DNA of 64,000 nucleotides from Melampsora larici-populina 98AG31. Taxonomy: Eukaryota > Basidiomycota > Pucciniomycetes > Pucciniales > Melampsoraceae. Positions 46,071-57,611 of this stretch are shown here, piece by piece. The notes beneath the pieces are model-generated. The model did not search any database and had not been told where the DNA came from. It was given only the letters and a program-made list of their open reading frames with translations. A program made the translations under genes and the position numbers. The stretch is taken from positions 1,248,385 through 1,312,384 of the forward strand of contig NW_006768765.1 in the NCBI RefSeq assembly GCF_000204055.1, given 5' to 3'. Numbering within the stretch: the stretch's first letter is position 1; every line of letters begins with the position of its first letter.

Positions 46071-48131
46071 ATAATTGTAGGTCCCAAGTGTTGCATTGAT
46101 CCTCATATAGGCAAAAAAATCCTCTTGAGTGTCCTCATAATCCATGTGACTACCCAACAAATACTGAAAGACTAATCAGCTTTTGTGTTGCAATTCAGGG
46201 CCTGATTATGTCTCAATGCTCAAAATTTGACTTCAGATTGCAACTCGAAGAAAGATTGCATCCAGAGGGTTTTTCTGGAAGTATGAAAATTTAATTTGGA
46301 AAAAGAATACATATCATATTTTGAAATATGAATGGTGAGATAATTATGTACTTTGATTTGTTCTGGAGCCTCTTTGTGACAAAAATGAACCATAAATTAC
46401 TCCAATATTTTGATGAACATCAAGCTGAGGTATTTGCCATTCTAGAATAGAGAAATCCAACTATATGTCTATTAGAATAATGATAGTTATCAGATGATCT
46501 AGGAAATGTAATGCGCAACAGATTTGACAGATATTGATCAAATTTAAAGAAAAAGGGCTACCACAGACAAAACCTGAAAACAGCTTCTACAGCTTCTGGA
46601 TGTTCTGATCATGGCTGTGACTTGACCTTGTGCAATTTTGGCCAACCTTGAGGCAGGTCCAAGCTCTTCTGCAACTTGAAGGAACCTCAGAGATCTCCTG
46701 TGCCAGGCAGGGCCAGGTCATTTTTTGGAGGGGGCTAAGAGCAGGGCAAGAGATTCTCACAATGGCAAAAAGAAGTCTAGAGTCTGTGTTCATATTCATT
46801 TAGGAGATATCAAAGGAAACCAAAAAATCTAATGGAAAATCGACTTCCTTGACCTGACTTGGATCAACCCTGTTTGTGTTTTTGAGGCCAAGCCAAGCCT
46901 GGAGGTTATATTGGTACTGTGGAGGTGTGGAAGCCTTAGGTGAGCAAACACTGACAGGGCTTTTGATATTACCATATGTAACAGATTCTAGAAGCCTTTT
47001 CTCATGGCCCTGCCTAAGCCAGGAGAGCCTATTTTGAGTTTTGCAGGGCTTAATAGGAGTCACAACCCTAGTTCAGATCACCAGTAGGAAGCTTATGCAC
47101 ACAAGACAAAAAATCACTCTAAATAAAAGGCAAAAGTTCTGCACCATGAGTCTGATCAAATTTAAAAAAGGGTTTTTATGTTGAATTGGCTGTTGGCATG
47201 ATACAATCACTGGATGTGTCAAGATGCGTGCATTTGTGCATTTTGTGTTGTAAGTCCAACTTATCTACAAGTCTACTCAAGTAGTATGAAATGGTTCACA
47301 TATATGGCTGTTATGTTGTACCAAGGTCCAACATGCAATAACTTGCAGCACTAATTGGAGATAACTAGTGAAATGAGGTATCTTCACCCCCATGCTGTAC
47401 TTTACCCCTAACCTTGTTTCTTACATCAGAATCTTTGATGAGTACTTGGAACCAACGCAATCAGCATGACAAGCTCAGTACCCACATCACAGGATTGAAG
47501 GTACAGCTGGTTGTTGCCCATCACTTGCCTAAGCAATCACAGGGTCAAAATGCTTCCTGTGAGGGTCAGATATTCCAAGCAACCATGTTATCAGTAGCTT
47601 ACTCATTGATGATAATCTAGAATACCTTTAGTGCCGCATCATCACATCTTACTGATTATCAGACAAGATCTACCTTGTTTGTCAAGTCATTTCAATGCAA
47701 TCTGGACATTAGAAGCTTGTAGCCCTATGAAAGGTCTACTATACAGATAATTAGAGTCTATAGTTGCCATTAACATTGAATTTGTATTACGCAAGAAATT
47801 TGCATTATTGACCTCTATGATAGCAAAAGTAATTTGCGTCGACGAATGTGCCTGCATGTTAGGCTACACGCCCATATAAATTTCTTGACTTATTGGCGTT
47901 TTGTAAGTGTGAGCCACTCTGCACCCCAGCGGGCATTATACAACGACTACATAAACGTGGGAGATAAGGACGAGCAGCACGACAACAATCAACAAGCCGG
48001 CTTAAACGCACGGAGCATTACCAAAACCACGAGTCCCAATTGATTAATACAAGCTTGGGGTCCACCATGCAAAGCCGTGCTTGCTGATAGACGGAACCGA
48101 GACCGCAAAAGTGGTATCAAAGTTTGAGGGC
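46071..48131. other. Intergenic repeats
   Basis: No gene. A pair of short inverted copies (CTCCTGTGCCAGGCAGGGCCA at about 46697, and GGCCCTGCCTAAGCCAGGAG at about 47004) may be the ends of a decayed ~340-bp element. The last 250 bases lie 3' of the chimeric PPR gene. Confidence 0.35.
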
Positions 48132-50188
48132 TCATTGTGTATTTGTGATATTTGAAGGGCCACGTGATCTTGCCAATCGACTCTCGCGCTCCCATTCCTC
48201 GGTCAGACGAGCCGCGTCTTCCGTTTGCCCAGCCCGAATGAAAGCAGACCGTAGCATAGAATATAATGGTCTTCTGAACCGTCTAAAGTCGGTACGGGTA
48301 AGGCGCTTGTCTTCTTCGTCAATTGGATTACTGGGTAGGACGAGCTCTTTGAGGGCCCATATTTGTTCGGGATTATGTGATTGTGAGCGCGAGAGAAATT
48401 TTTGTACGACTATGTTCCTGGTCACTTCGTCGCGTTCATAAGTAGCGTCTTCAATTTGCTTCATCAACTTGACAAAATTCAATTCGTCGACCATTAGTGA
48501 ATCTGGGGATGTAGTCGTGCCCCATTGAAGAGCGCAGCGAGTTTTGGAACTCAATAAGATATTTGAGGTTCGGGAGGTTGGGGTATACTTGGGGGGTAAA
48601 TGTTGTCGAAGCGTATTCCAGACACATTCAACATTTTCTCTCTGGCCGACTGAATAGAGAAGAATGTCGTATGTGTGTTGATTTGGAACGGGTCCTCTTC
48701 TAATCAGTCTTTTAATTATATTTGAGACTCCCTCGACATGACCCAAACGAGATCTTAATGATAAATACAGATTATAGGCATCAATGTCTGGCTTGAGAAT
48801 CGGATGAGAAAGCAATGTAGACCAAAGGGAGCAAGCGGATTGAATCAAAGGTCGTGGTGTGCGTCGGTTCCATACAGTTAGACACGCTTTATATTGATCT
48901 AGTGTTTGCATCGCAAGGGGGATGGCTGCTAGAAGTTGATGTGCTTGATTCAGAAGTTGATGAGATGCACAGGTGTGCATGACTTTGTGCAGAAAGGAAG
49001 GAGATAGGGTTTCTGCTAGAGCTGGATGGTTGTATAAGATGTCTAAGATCATGGGAACCACTTGATCTATACATCGCATTTTGAAAAGAGTGCAACTGAT
49101 GTATTGGATCGCTGATCCACCCAACTGTACAAATTCGACATCGTGTTGCATTCGATGCTCAACCAGCTTCGAGAGCTTTTGAACATTTTGTACTCGTAAT
49201 GATTGATTTTCCTCTGAAGATGAGAATGCAATTTTGCGACAAGCGGCTTTGACCAAGATGATCACATCTTCTTTCGAAAGCTTCCGGTGACTCAATACCC
49301 AACAAAGAACAGGCCAATTTTTGGCCTTCAAGCTAGCATCACCCAATGACCTGAATGTCCGAGGCTCAAAATGAATGCCCGATCGCTCTTGTACTCGTAT
49401 ATCGCAAAGTAATTCGGATAGCCGATGGTGACATAGAAAGAGAAAGGCGCGGGAAATTTGATGAAACGTGGTCCGCTTAATCGCCTTTCGTTTAGGATTG
49501 AGTAGAAAACTATGCCATCTTCTCCATAATTGCAAGACCGTCCGTGAAACTGAACTTAGCTTCCTGGAATTGGCGAGCGATTCTAAAGACTTTAGATCGG
49601 CGAGAAGTGTTGGCGGGTCTATTGGTACGGTTCCACAGCTGCAACTTTCAAAGCGGGTGATGAGAGTTTCTGGAGACAGATGAGATTTATTTGTGGCAGC
49701 CAAATCCCCGTCTAGTTCAAGAGAAGGTACGGTAGATATCAATGTCTGTGAAAAGTCATTGTGCGTACCAGAGGGTATCATAATGGTGACATACACGAAG
49801 CCACTTCCAAACCGCTTGCATCCTGGTGCTCAATCAAATTCTTCGATGTGGAAAGGAACATTTCGTTATCTTGCGAGACATGCGAACGGTCTTCAATGGC
49901 TGGAGTATCCTTGCCTCGACGCTCGTTTGTTGAGGGTTGCCCTCCGATCGTCGGAAGTTGCTGATCCTGTGGATGGAGGCGGATATCAATGTGGTCTTCC
50001 ATGCTATTGGAGTGTGCGATCTGAAAGCGAGCTAGTTCTTCGGAAAAGTTTCGAGTTGAGAATATTGGCTTTAATGAATGACTGGCGGAGTTTGGTGAGG
50101 TTGAAAGCATTTGTCTTGAGGAGGTTGTTAAGACGAAGCGTGTAGGACTACAATTTGATAAGCTTCGTACTGCAATGGTTGCAGCCAT
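48132..50188 (-). CDS. PPR-like protein with N-terminus derived from serine dehydratase
   Basis: Two exons (50188-49795, 49711-48132) join in phase to 657 aa, starting at ATG 50188 (MAATIAVRSLSNCSPTRF). Residues 1-165 are a diverged duplicate of the L-serine dehydratase at 33.8-37.3 kb: KPIFSTRNFSEELARFQ matches [17 protein letters not shown], and after the intron YGDLAATNKSHLSPETLI-TRFESCSCGTVP matches [30 protein letters not shown]. The intron sits at the same codon and phase (T|AY, donor GTATGT). The SSSHT catalytic segment is deleted and the second dehydratase intron is absent. The remaining ~490 residues are helical-repeat sequence with PPR-like units (PNQHTYDILLYSVGQRENVECVWNTLR, DIDAYNLYLSLRSRLGHVEGV). 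A mitochondrial RNA-processing or translation role is inferred from PPR proteins in general and the Arg/Ser-rich N-terminus. Confidence 0.82.
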
Positions 50189-51188
50189 GTGCTGATCACG
50201 CGAGACTCCGCCTGATCCCGTATAATCCTGATCTCGAACCTCGGAATTGATGACGCAGTGGGTGACCAGTCCAAGATTTTGAGTTCAGCTGTGAAAGTAG
50301 CGTTGCATGTCCTTCTAGGTGTAAGTTTCCCTAAAGATGAATCCTGAATTCCTGGCGAAGTTGTCCAAAACGAATGCTTGAGCTTGAGAAGGATATGAAG
50401 AGCTTTGAGGATGACTGTCCTTGTCACACTCGATCAACAAATCTTGAAAAAGTTGCCAATCGCACAGTATGTAAATATGTACAACATATGTAAATTCACT
50501 CGGACTCGAGTCGGAGCTTCGGAAGCCATCACTCGACATAAGCATCTTCATGTGACTTTGACACATCAGCAATGCCACAACAAACAATTGCACATTGCCT
50601 CACTCTCATAATGATTTACCACTCCACTATGATCAAGTATTCAACTTTTCAGTAAAGAAAGTTTCGCAATTCTGGAAGCCTGATATAAAAAAAAATAACA
50701 GGAACACTGAGGATTTTGGCTCAAAGTCTTGACAGAGTATATACTTGACCATAAAAAGCTCTTGACTTCACCACTACCTGGCACCTATTGAATATTTTGA
50801 TCATTATACTTACAAATAGATGCATTGTGAGGGTAAACCTTTTCTAATCTGGATTTAGCTGCTCACTAAATTTTTGTAACTCTAAAATGGAGCTGAAATG
50901 AGAAAAGCCCACAAAGACTGCTGAGATGAATTGAACTTTGCTCCAAATCTAAAAAATGTACCAAGGCCACTACAGAGGTATAGAAAACAGTGATATGATT
51001 GAGTACATCTAGAAGAACCATAGAAATACTAGAATACAATTGCTGAGGTCTCTAGGTGCAATTATCCAGGGATTTTTGTGAAATTGAGGACTTGTCTCAT
51101 CTGGATGAGCTTATAAAAGGAACATCAAAGTTAGAAAGCCTTGATGCACAGATCCATATACCAGGTCATTGTGGTAATGCTGGGCATT
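50189..51188. other. Upstream of chimeric gene, then AT-rich spacer
   Basis: The first 100-200 bases are the presumed promoter. Nothing else is recognised. Confidence 0.35.
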
Positions 51189-51446
51189 TAACACTGGGCA
51201 AATGTAGTATTTTTCCCAAGTGAAAAATGATTGACCTGAAGGACAAACAAAATTGAAAAAGGTGGAATTCTGCATTCATTCTGCATGTGCATTAACACTG
51301 CATTTTTCTGCATTGATGCTGCATTTTTTTCATTAATGGTGCATTAATGGTGCATTTTTATGCATTAACATAGCATTTTTAATCATTTTTGACATTAATT
51401 CTAATCATTTTGCATAGCCGAAAAATACTACATCTGTGCAGTGTAA
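51189..51446. mobile_element. CACTA-like MITE with TGCATT-rich core, TSD TAA
   Basis: The element at 51192-51443 (252 bp) begins CACTGGGCAAATGTAGTATT and ends with the inverted AATACTACATCTGTGCAGTG, flanked by TAA on both sides (51189-51191, 51444-51446). The core is an irregular array of TGCATT/TGCATTAA words. CACTG ends with a 3-bp duplication suit the CACTA/CMC group. It is a different family from the copies at 6.2 and 8.1 kb. Confidence 0.75.
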
Positions 51447-52399
51447 GTGCACTGAATGGTGTATCTAGATATCCTCAAAAAGAGCCATTGGGCATTCAAA
51501 GATTTGAGTTTGCTTGAAGTTTGGATCCTTAAGTATAATCAAATGAAGGCAATAAATATGATGATCTTACTTATATAACACCAACAAGCACATCTGCTCT
51601 AAACACAACAATAAAATCAGGAATAGTCAAAAATTTGACTTCCAAAAACATCCAATGAATTTTGGATGAATTCTGGTACTCAATACTTTTCAACAGGGAG
51701 AAACTAGAGAAAATGTTTTTGCACGTAAAGGAATATTCATACATCAGCTTCCAAATCCTGGATAGCGCTCAATTTCACACACAAAATTTTCTCATGCCAC
51801 CCTGGTCCATGGTACTACTAACCAAACTACAAAAGCCATACAACCACTGTGAAAAATTTGATTTTGATTTCTTCCAGGTCTTATCTGTTGACTTTTCTTG
51901 TCATGGATCCAGAGTCTTACTAGACAATGGCCAATATTTGGCAGACACTTCTATCAGACTGAGCATCACTCCAATATTTCAGAAATGCTTGTGTAGACTC
52001 CTTTGGTTTCAATTAAAGTTGACTCTGAAGTAACCAGTAAGCAATACTCTACCCTAACCCACGGTGTTTTCCCTCCATATTCTTTATGGGCAGGAAGATG
52101 GGCCACAAACCCACAAGTCTATCATAGCCTGTGACCCATAGCTTTCTCTTGAAAATCAGCAAAAAAAAACATAGTTTCCCACAAAAAAACAGATACTGCA
52201 CCATAGACTTTTGAGACACATCAGCAAATCTCTTGAAAGCTCTCCAACTCCAAAAGTTCCACACTCATCATCAACACCTCAACTCATTGACCACCAAACA
52301 TGATTCCTCCTGATTTGTCACCTTTCTCCACCCAATAGATTGCTAGAGGACAACAATGCAACTGAAATTCAAGACTTTGATCTTGATACAGACCCAATA
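51447..52399. other. Intergenic DNA, no gene seen
   Basis: Short motif-less frames only. Confidence 0.35.
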
Positions 52400-52890
52400 A
52401 GCAATCTACCTGCTCAGCAATAGCTTGAGCAGGATATTTGAGAGCTGTTTTGTTCATAAAAACATATGATGTCAGTTTTGGGTCTCCTAAATCCTGCAAA
52501 TGAGCAGGCAAGTGGCCTCAAGACCTGGAGTCTTGAGGAAATCTTTGCAGTAATCAACAAATACAACAACAACTCTAACATTCCTGCTTAATAGTAGTCT
52601 GAGGTTGAGGTACTTCCGTGTCCACCACACTCTGATTTACTCAAGTCTGCCAATGTTGTCACCAATTACCTCAGACCCAAAGATGCCAAGGAAGCAAAAG
52701 CTGTGGGAGGGCTCTTCAGCAAGCTCCGCAGCATGTAGTGCAGTACACTCCAAAACACTAGTCCAGCCCAACCTGTTGTCTTTCTTGAATTGTATGCAAT
52801 AAAAGTGTTACTGTCTTGCCTTCTGCAAAAAACCTCTGCAACAACCCATGGTTTTTGGGTTTCACAAACTGGTACAGGTTATCTCAGAGA
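52400..52890 (+). mobile_element. Decayed element, family copy 2
   Basis: Homologous to 1740-2290 in order and orientation (see that entry). Broken coding-like text (LIYSSLPMLSPITSD, followed by CSTLQNTS) parallels LIYSSLYMFLQITSD and CSTLQNTS in copy 1, so the shared part probably descends from a protein-coding element. The family is not identified. Confidence 0.55.
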
Positions 52891-53279
52891 CACGGAATTT
52901 GAATTGTGCCCGTGCGCGCCCTTTGTACATACCTCCTGAGCAGCGGCCATGTCCAAGGTGTGGAGGGGTGTCCATGAGCGTGCCCATCATTTGAGAACAC
53001 GTGGGTGACGCTGCTGACGCTGGTCGTGGCGGCCGTGCCGGCGTGCAGTGCAGCTGGCCTTGGATGAGAGCGAAACCTAAGTGAGTGAGGGATATAGAGC
53101 TATGAAACCTATGTACCGCATAATCCTGACCAACCTCTCAATTTACTTCCCAACTTGGCCTTCCGCATTCACGAACGCATACATACCGAACAGCAGCCTT
53201 TAAATTCTGCTTCAAAACAACGTTTTTGTAGCTAGGCTGCCTCCCTTCTCTTATCAATTCGGTATAACAACTATTCAAA
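52891..53279 (+). promoter_or_regulatory. RPP0 upstream region
   Basis: A GC-rich stretch (about 52910-53060) changes to a pyrimidine-rich leader just before the ATG (CTGCCTCCCTTCTCTTATC, about 53237-53255). A pyrimidine-rich leader is common for ribosomal protein genes. No defined factor site is claimed. Confidence 0.4.
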
Positions 53280-54492
53280 ATGGGCAAAACTCGCGAATTC
53301 AAGGGTATGTCTGGCTATCGTTTTCAAACTATGGCAAGCTACTGACTCCGTGTATTATCACCTCCCACAGCGGCGTACTTCACCAAATTGAGGGACTTGA
53401 TGGCCGAGTTCCCCTCGGCCTTCATTGTTAACGTGGACAATGTCGGATCTAACCAGATGCATCAAATCCGACAAGCTTTACGTGGCAAGGGTATCGTCTT
53501 GATGGGAAAAAACACCATGGTCCGACGAGCCATCCGTGGTGTCCTCGCCGAGAACCCCCAGTACGAGCGTCTCTTGCCCTTGGTGAAAGGAAACATCGGT
53601 TTCGTCTTCACGAGTGGTGACCTCAAGGAAGTTCGCGACATCATCACTTCCAACAAGGTTGCCGCTCCTGCCAAAGCTGGTGCCTTCGCTCCGCTCGATG
53701 TCATGGTTCCAGCCGGAAACACTGGAATGGAACCCGGAAAGACTTCTTTCTTCCAAGCACTTGGTATTCCAACCAAGGTGAGTAGCTTTCGTCCCTACTT
53801 ATGCAGTCTTCTCAACAACTGATCTGACTTTGTAATACAGATTCAACGTGGTACCATCGAAATTGTGTCAGACATCAAGATCGTTACTGCTGGAAGTCGT
53901 GTGGGAGCCTCCGAGGCTACTTTGCTCAATTTGCTCAAGATCTCCCCCTTCACCTATGGTATGACTGTTCAGATGATCTACGACAACGGGAATATCTTCG
54001 CACCCTCAGTCCTCGATATCGATGAAAAGACCTTGATCGACAACTTCTTGTCCGGTATCAAGACCATCGCAGCCATCTCGCTTGCCACCAACTACCCAAC
54101 CTTGGCCTCAGTCACACACTCTCTCGTCAACAGCTACAAGAACTTGATCTCTATTGCTCTTGTCACTGATTACATGTTCGAGGGAGCTCAAAAGGCCAAA
54201 GATTATCTCGAGAACCGTACGTCCTGCTTTTATTCTTGGTATGTCTTGAAGCCTAGAAGTTGCGGCTAATATTTTTTTACCGTGTTGATAGCTGAGGCTT
54301 TCGCTGCTGCTGCCGCTCCCGCTGCTGCTGCCGCCCCTGCCGCCGCCGAGGCCGTCAAGGAGGCAGAGCCCGAAGAGGAGGAAGATGATGATATGGGACT
54401 TGATCTCTTCGGATGTAAGTTGTCGCTGATCTAATCATCTAGACCGTCCTGAAGCTAAATGCAATTCCTTTCATCTTGTTCTATCAACAGAG
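53280..54492 (+). CDS. RPP0: 60S acidic ribosomal stalk protein P0 (uL10)
   Basis: Forms the base of the ribosomal stalk that binds P1/P2 and recruits elongation factors. Five exons (53280-53304, 53371-53777, 53841-54216, 54292-54414, 54491-54492) join in phase to 310 aa, close to the usual ~312. Motifs are [45 protein letters not shown], the [12 protein letters not shown] region, [14 protein letters not shown], an Ala-rich hinge ([15 protein letters not shown]) and the acidic tail [14 protein letters not shown]. The stop codon is split by the last intron: T at 54414 and AG at 54491-54492. Without splicing the frame would add CKLSLI before a stop. Confidence 0.97.
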
Positions 54493-56514
54493 AATTCTCT
54501 CCTTCACGTTCTATGTCACAGTGCCTCATCCCGTCTTGTGTGTTGTTCCGCCTTGTATCTTCTCATCACCGCTTGAGCGGGTACTCTGTTCCCTGTGCTG
54601 CAACGATACCATTGCGTTTGCCCGGTCACTATTTTAATCACGCTGCACCGAGAACCCATCAGAGATTTGCCGCAGTCGCATGTGCATCTTTGCCTCACTC
54701 ATCCAAGTATCCTGTCTTGCCCCCACTTTCATGCAGTATCACGTCAACGAGCCATTTCACTCTGAAAGTATCCCTTTCTGGGCCTCAGATGTCACGCTTG
54801 ACCTACACTGGACTAATTCCCCTCCTCACGACCTTGACCAGTCTGCTCACTGCTCGAGCCAGATACTTGAGTCTCATTTAGATTACTTCTACCTTCTTGA
54901 AAACCTAGCCTCATAATTTCAACTGCAGAATCCATTCGATAAGCCATACTCTCAGCTGACTCGTACTTTTACAGTCATTGTGCATCGCCGGGGGAAATAG
55001 TCAGGAACCCCATAACCAAGAGCTTTTTGGGGCAAACTGGAGGTGCAAAACCCATACTTATGGTGTGATTATTCTCATGATGTAGAGGTACTCTGATTTT
55101 GAAGCCTGGGTGCGAAAAAAGATCCTTTTGGTCTTGCTTGACACAAGCTCCACCAACCGCAGAGACGTCCCCAGAGCCTGCGGCAAGGGGGGGGTTGCAA
55201 CTCATCATCAAATTTGCCTAATAACAATTTCAATCTGGCTAGGACTATCTCCAGCTAGCATTTGGGGCATTCAAACAAACCATTCAAAGTGCTATGTTGA
55301 AGGTTGTAGTGCTAATTTTTCTACTTCTTTTGCTCTCTTCAGATTTTCCATATTGCTCACAACTGCCTAAGAAGTTCAATGTATAAATTTATTTATCATT
55401 GAAATTTTACATGAGATTCTGCTGTGATCACTAGTGTGTTCCCACATTTGACTATATTTTACATATCTCCCTGATAAACCATCCACAGTTGTATGATTGA
55501 TCTCCTCAAAAGTCACACTCTTTCAGTGAAGCTTGAAGACAAAGCATTGTTTTGGAGTCCTCCCAAGTTTGAGCAAGGATGTGTACAAGATGCCTTGAAA
55601 ACACTTGGCATCTTCAGATCTTGGATATCAATAATTGTGGCATGTTTATTAATGATTTTGGCCAAAACCCACTGAAAATGTCAAATTTGGAATTGACTGC
55701 CACATGAAAAATTGCAATAAGCTGTAAGTGCCTCCTCTGCAAGCTCCAAAGGATGCGCGCTTTGAGGAGGGACTTGGTCAAGTCAACCTTTTAATGGGTA
55801 CGGATAAAGATGCCCCTAACCCCAGAAGTTTGAAGATTGCTATGGTCCTTCCCAGTGGGTTGAGGATTGCTTCGGCCTGATGCTTTCCTGGGGATTGCTC
55901 TGGCAGGCAAAAAAAACTGTTCTCCTTGGGGCTCAACAGGGATTGTTATTTTTTGGGGGCAGGGATTAAGCATTACAGCAACAAAAAAATCTCAAAAAAT
56001 ATATGTACAGGAATGTGAAAACACAACATAAAACCCAGTGAATGGTGATAGGAACATCCCTAAAATGGTAGAAGTGTCCAAACAAAAGATGTCCTTTGAA
56101 AAAAAGTGGTTAATCAAAGGTCAACTAAGCTGTCACAATATGCAGAATAACTATGGGGTGCACCCCAAGATATTTTTGGGTTTGGGCACCCCTGGGGGTG
56201 TCTGTGCCCAGGCACAACTTTTTTGTCCCCTTTTCACTGTTTGTGCCACACCCACAACAAGAAATCATTCTCAAGACCAGTGAAGCATTTGGCTTGGACA
56301 CACTCTCTTTGGTGAACAACTTGCATTCATCACCAAAAACATCTCACACATGCACAACATTCTAGAACAAATATCACCATATATTGAAAAGTTCATTGTG
56401 GACAAGTCAAGGCAAGAAATGCACTGTCCTTTATTCAAAACAATCTCTGGCCTCCCCCTTAACTGGACCCCCAGGATAGGCTTTACGATTTGTCAGAGAG
56501 ATCTTGCTAAGACA
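54493..56514. other. RPP0 3' region then repeat-like intergenic DNA
   Basis: The first few hundred bases are the presumed 3' UTR. At about 55835-55945 the motif GGATTGYT recurs four times at ~45-base spacing. At 56157-56240 there is a GC-rich local inverted repeat (GGGGTGCACCCC). No gene. Confidence 0.35.
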
Positions 56515-56580
56515 TACTCTATCAAAACCCATACCTTTTGAAGTCCCTAAATTGGTATGGTTTTCACACAGTTGACTGTA
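56515..56580. mobile_element. Short remnant of the pogo-like MITE family
   Basis: TA, then CTCTATCAAAACCCATACC, then the inverted GGTATGGTTTTCACACAG-TTGACTG and TA. The right end matches the ends of the elements at 8500-8676 and 42692-42746. It is about 66 bp in all, internally deleted. Confidence 0.5.
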
Positions 56581-57611
56581 GTCAAATCTTGCACATATAA
56601 GAATCATAAAATGTGATCATATCACCAGAAAGCCAATTGACTGGTTTCTCCATGGAATTTTGTAGTCCACTGACAATAAGTGCAACTGGCACTTATGGTA
56701 AGGTTTTATATCAGTTTTGATATCACTAAACATTACAAGAATTAAGTGAAATATGCACATAATTGATTTATGGAAGAAAAACTAAGGCTCTTTCAAGATT
56801 GGTCATTGATACCCTTCCTTATCCCAATCAATCACTTCAAGAGCAAATGTTAACTTTTCAAGTTTCAAAATCTTTTCTCTTGTTTTATTCATCTAAACTA
56901 TAGTTGCTAGTGCCAAGAAGCATTTAATGTTGGACCACCAAATATTATTCTTCTGAATTGATACCAAGCCACAAAAGTCATCCAATCTGTGGGCCAAGTG
57001 TATTGTTAGAATTCTGACATCAATGGCAATCCAAATATATGATTTAAAATTCAATATTCAAACTTCTTGTTTTACTTGGTTTCTACAGCCATTCTTGTCT
57101 TGAAGTGTGGTTTTGGTAGATATCCGGTCTAACATTATACACTTCTTGGCACTTTACCTCAAGGATTTTGATACTTTGGGAAGTGGCATTGTGTCTTGAA
57201 TATGGATCATTGGGCAAACAGTAAAGTACAACAGTCCACAGGAATCCACTACCACAATCAACTACATCAGTCAAGAACACAGTTTTTAGCTCCACTTCAT
57301 ACTCCCAAAGCAGTCCTCTTTCATTTCAATTCTACCAATGACCATAAATAGACTAAACAAACAAACCCATTATAGACAAAAACAAAATCAAAGAGACATT
57401 TTTACATAATTAGGGTTTAATTTTATTGACAGGTGTTTAATTTCTTTTTCTTCAATACCCATTCATAGTCAACCATTTACAAAAAAACCCCACTCCTCCA
57501 ACAAAAACAAGACAAAAAATCTCTCCACACCAGTGCATGTATAAACCAACAAAATCAAGAAATAGAAGAACAAAGGAAAACAAGGGGCCCAAGATGCTTT
57601 TATGGAATCTT
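56581..57611. other. Intergenic, 3' of RNR1
   Basis: AT-rich DNA without recognisable genes or elements. Confidence 0.35.

Noticed and set aside
53462..53776. Long open frames antisense to RPP0
   Set aside because: They are complements of a highly conserved exon with biased codon use; no independent motif.
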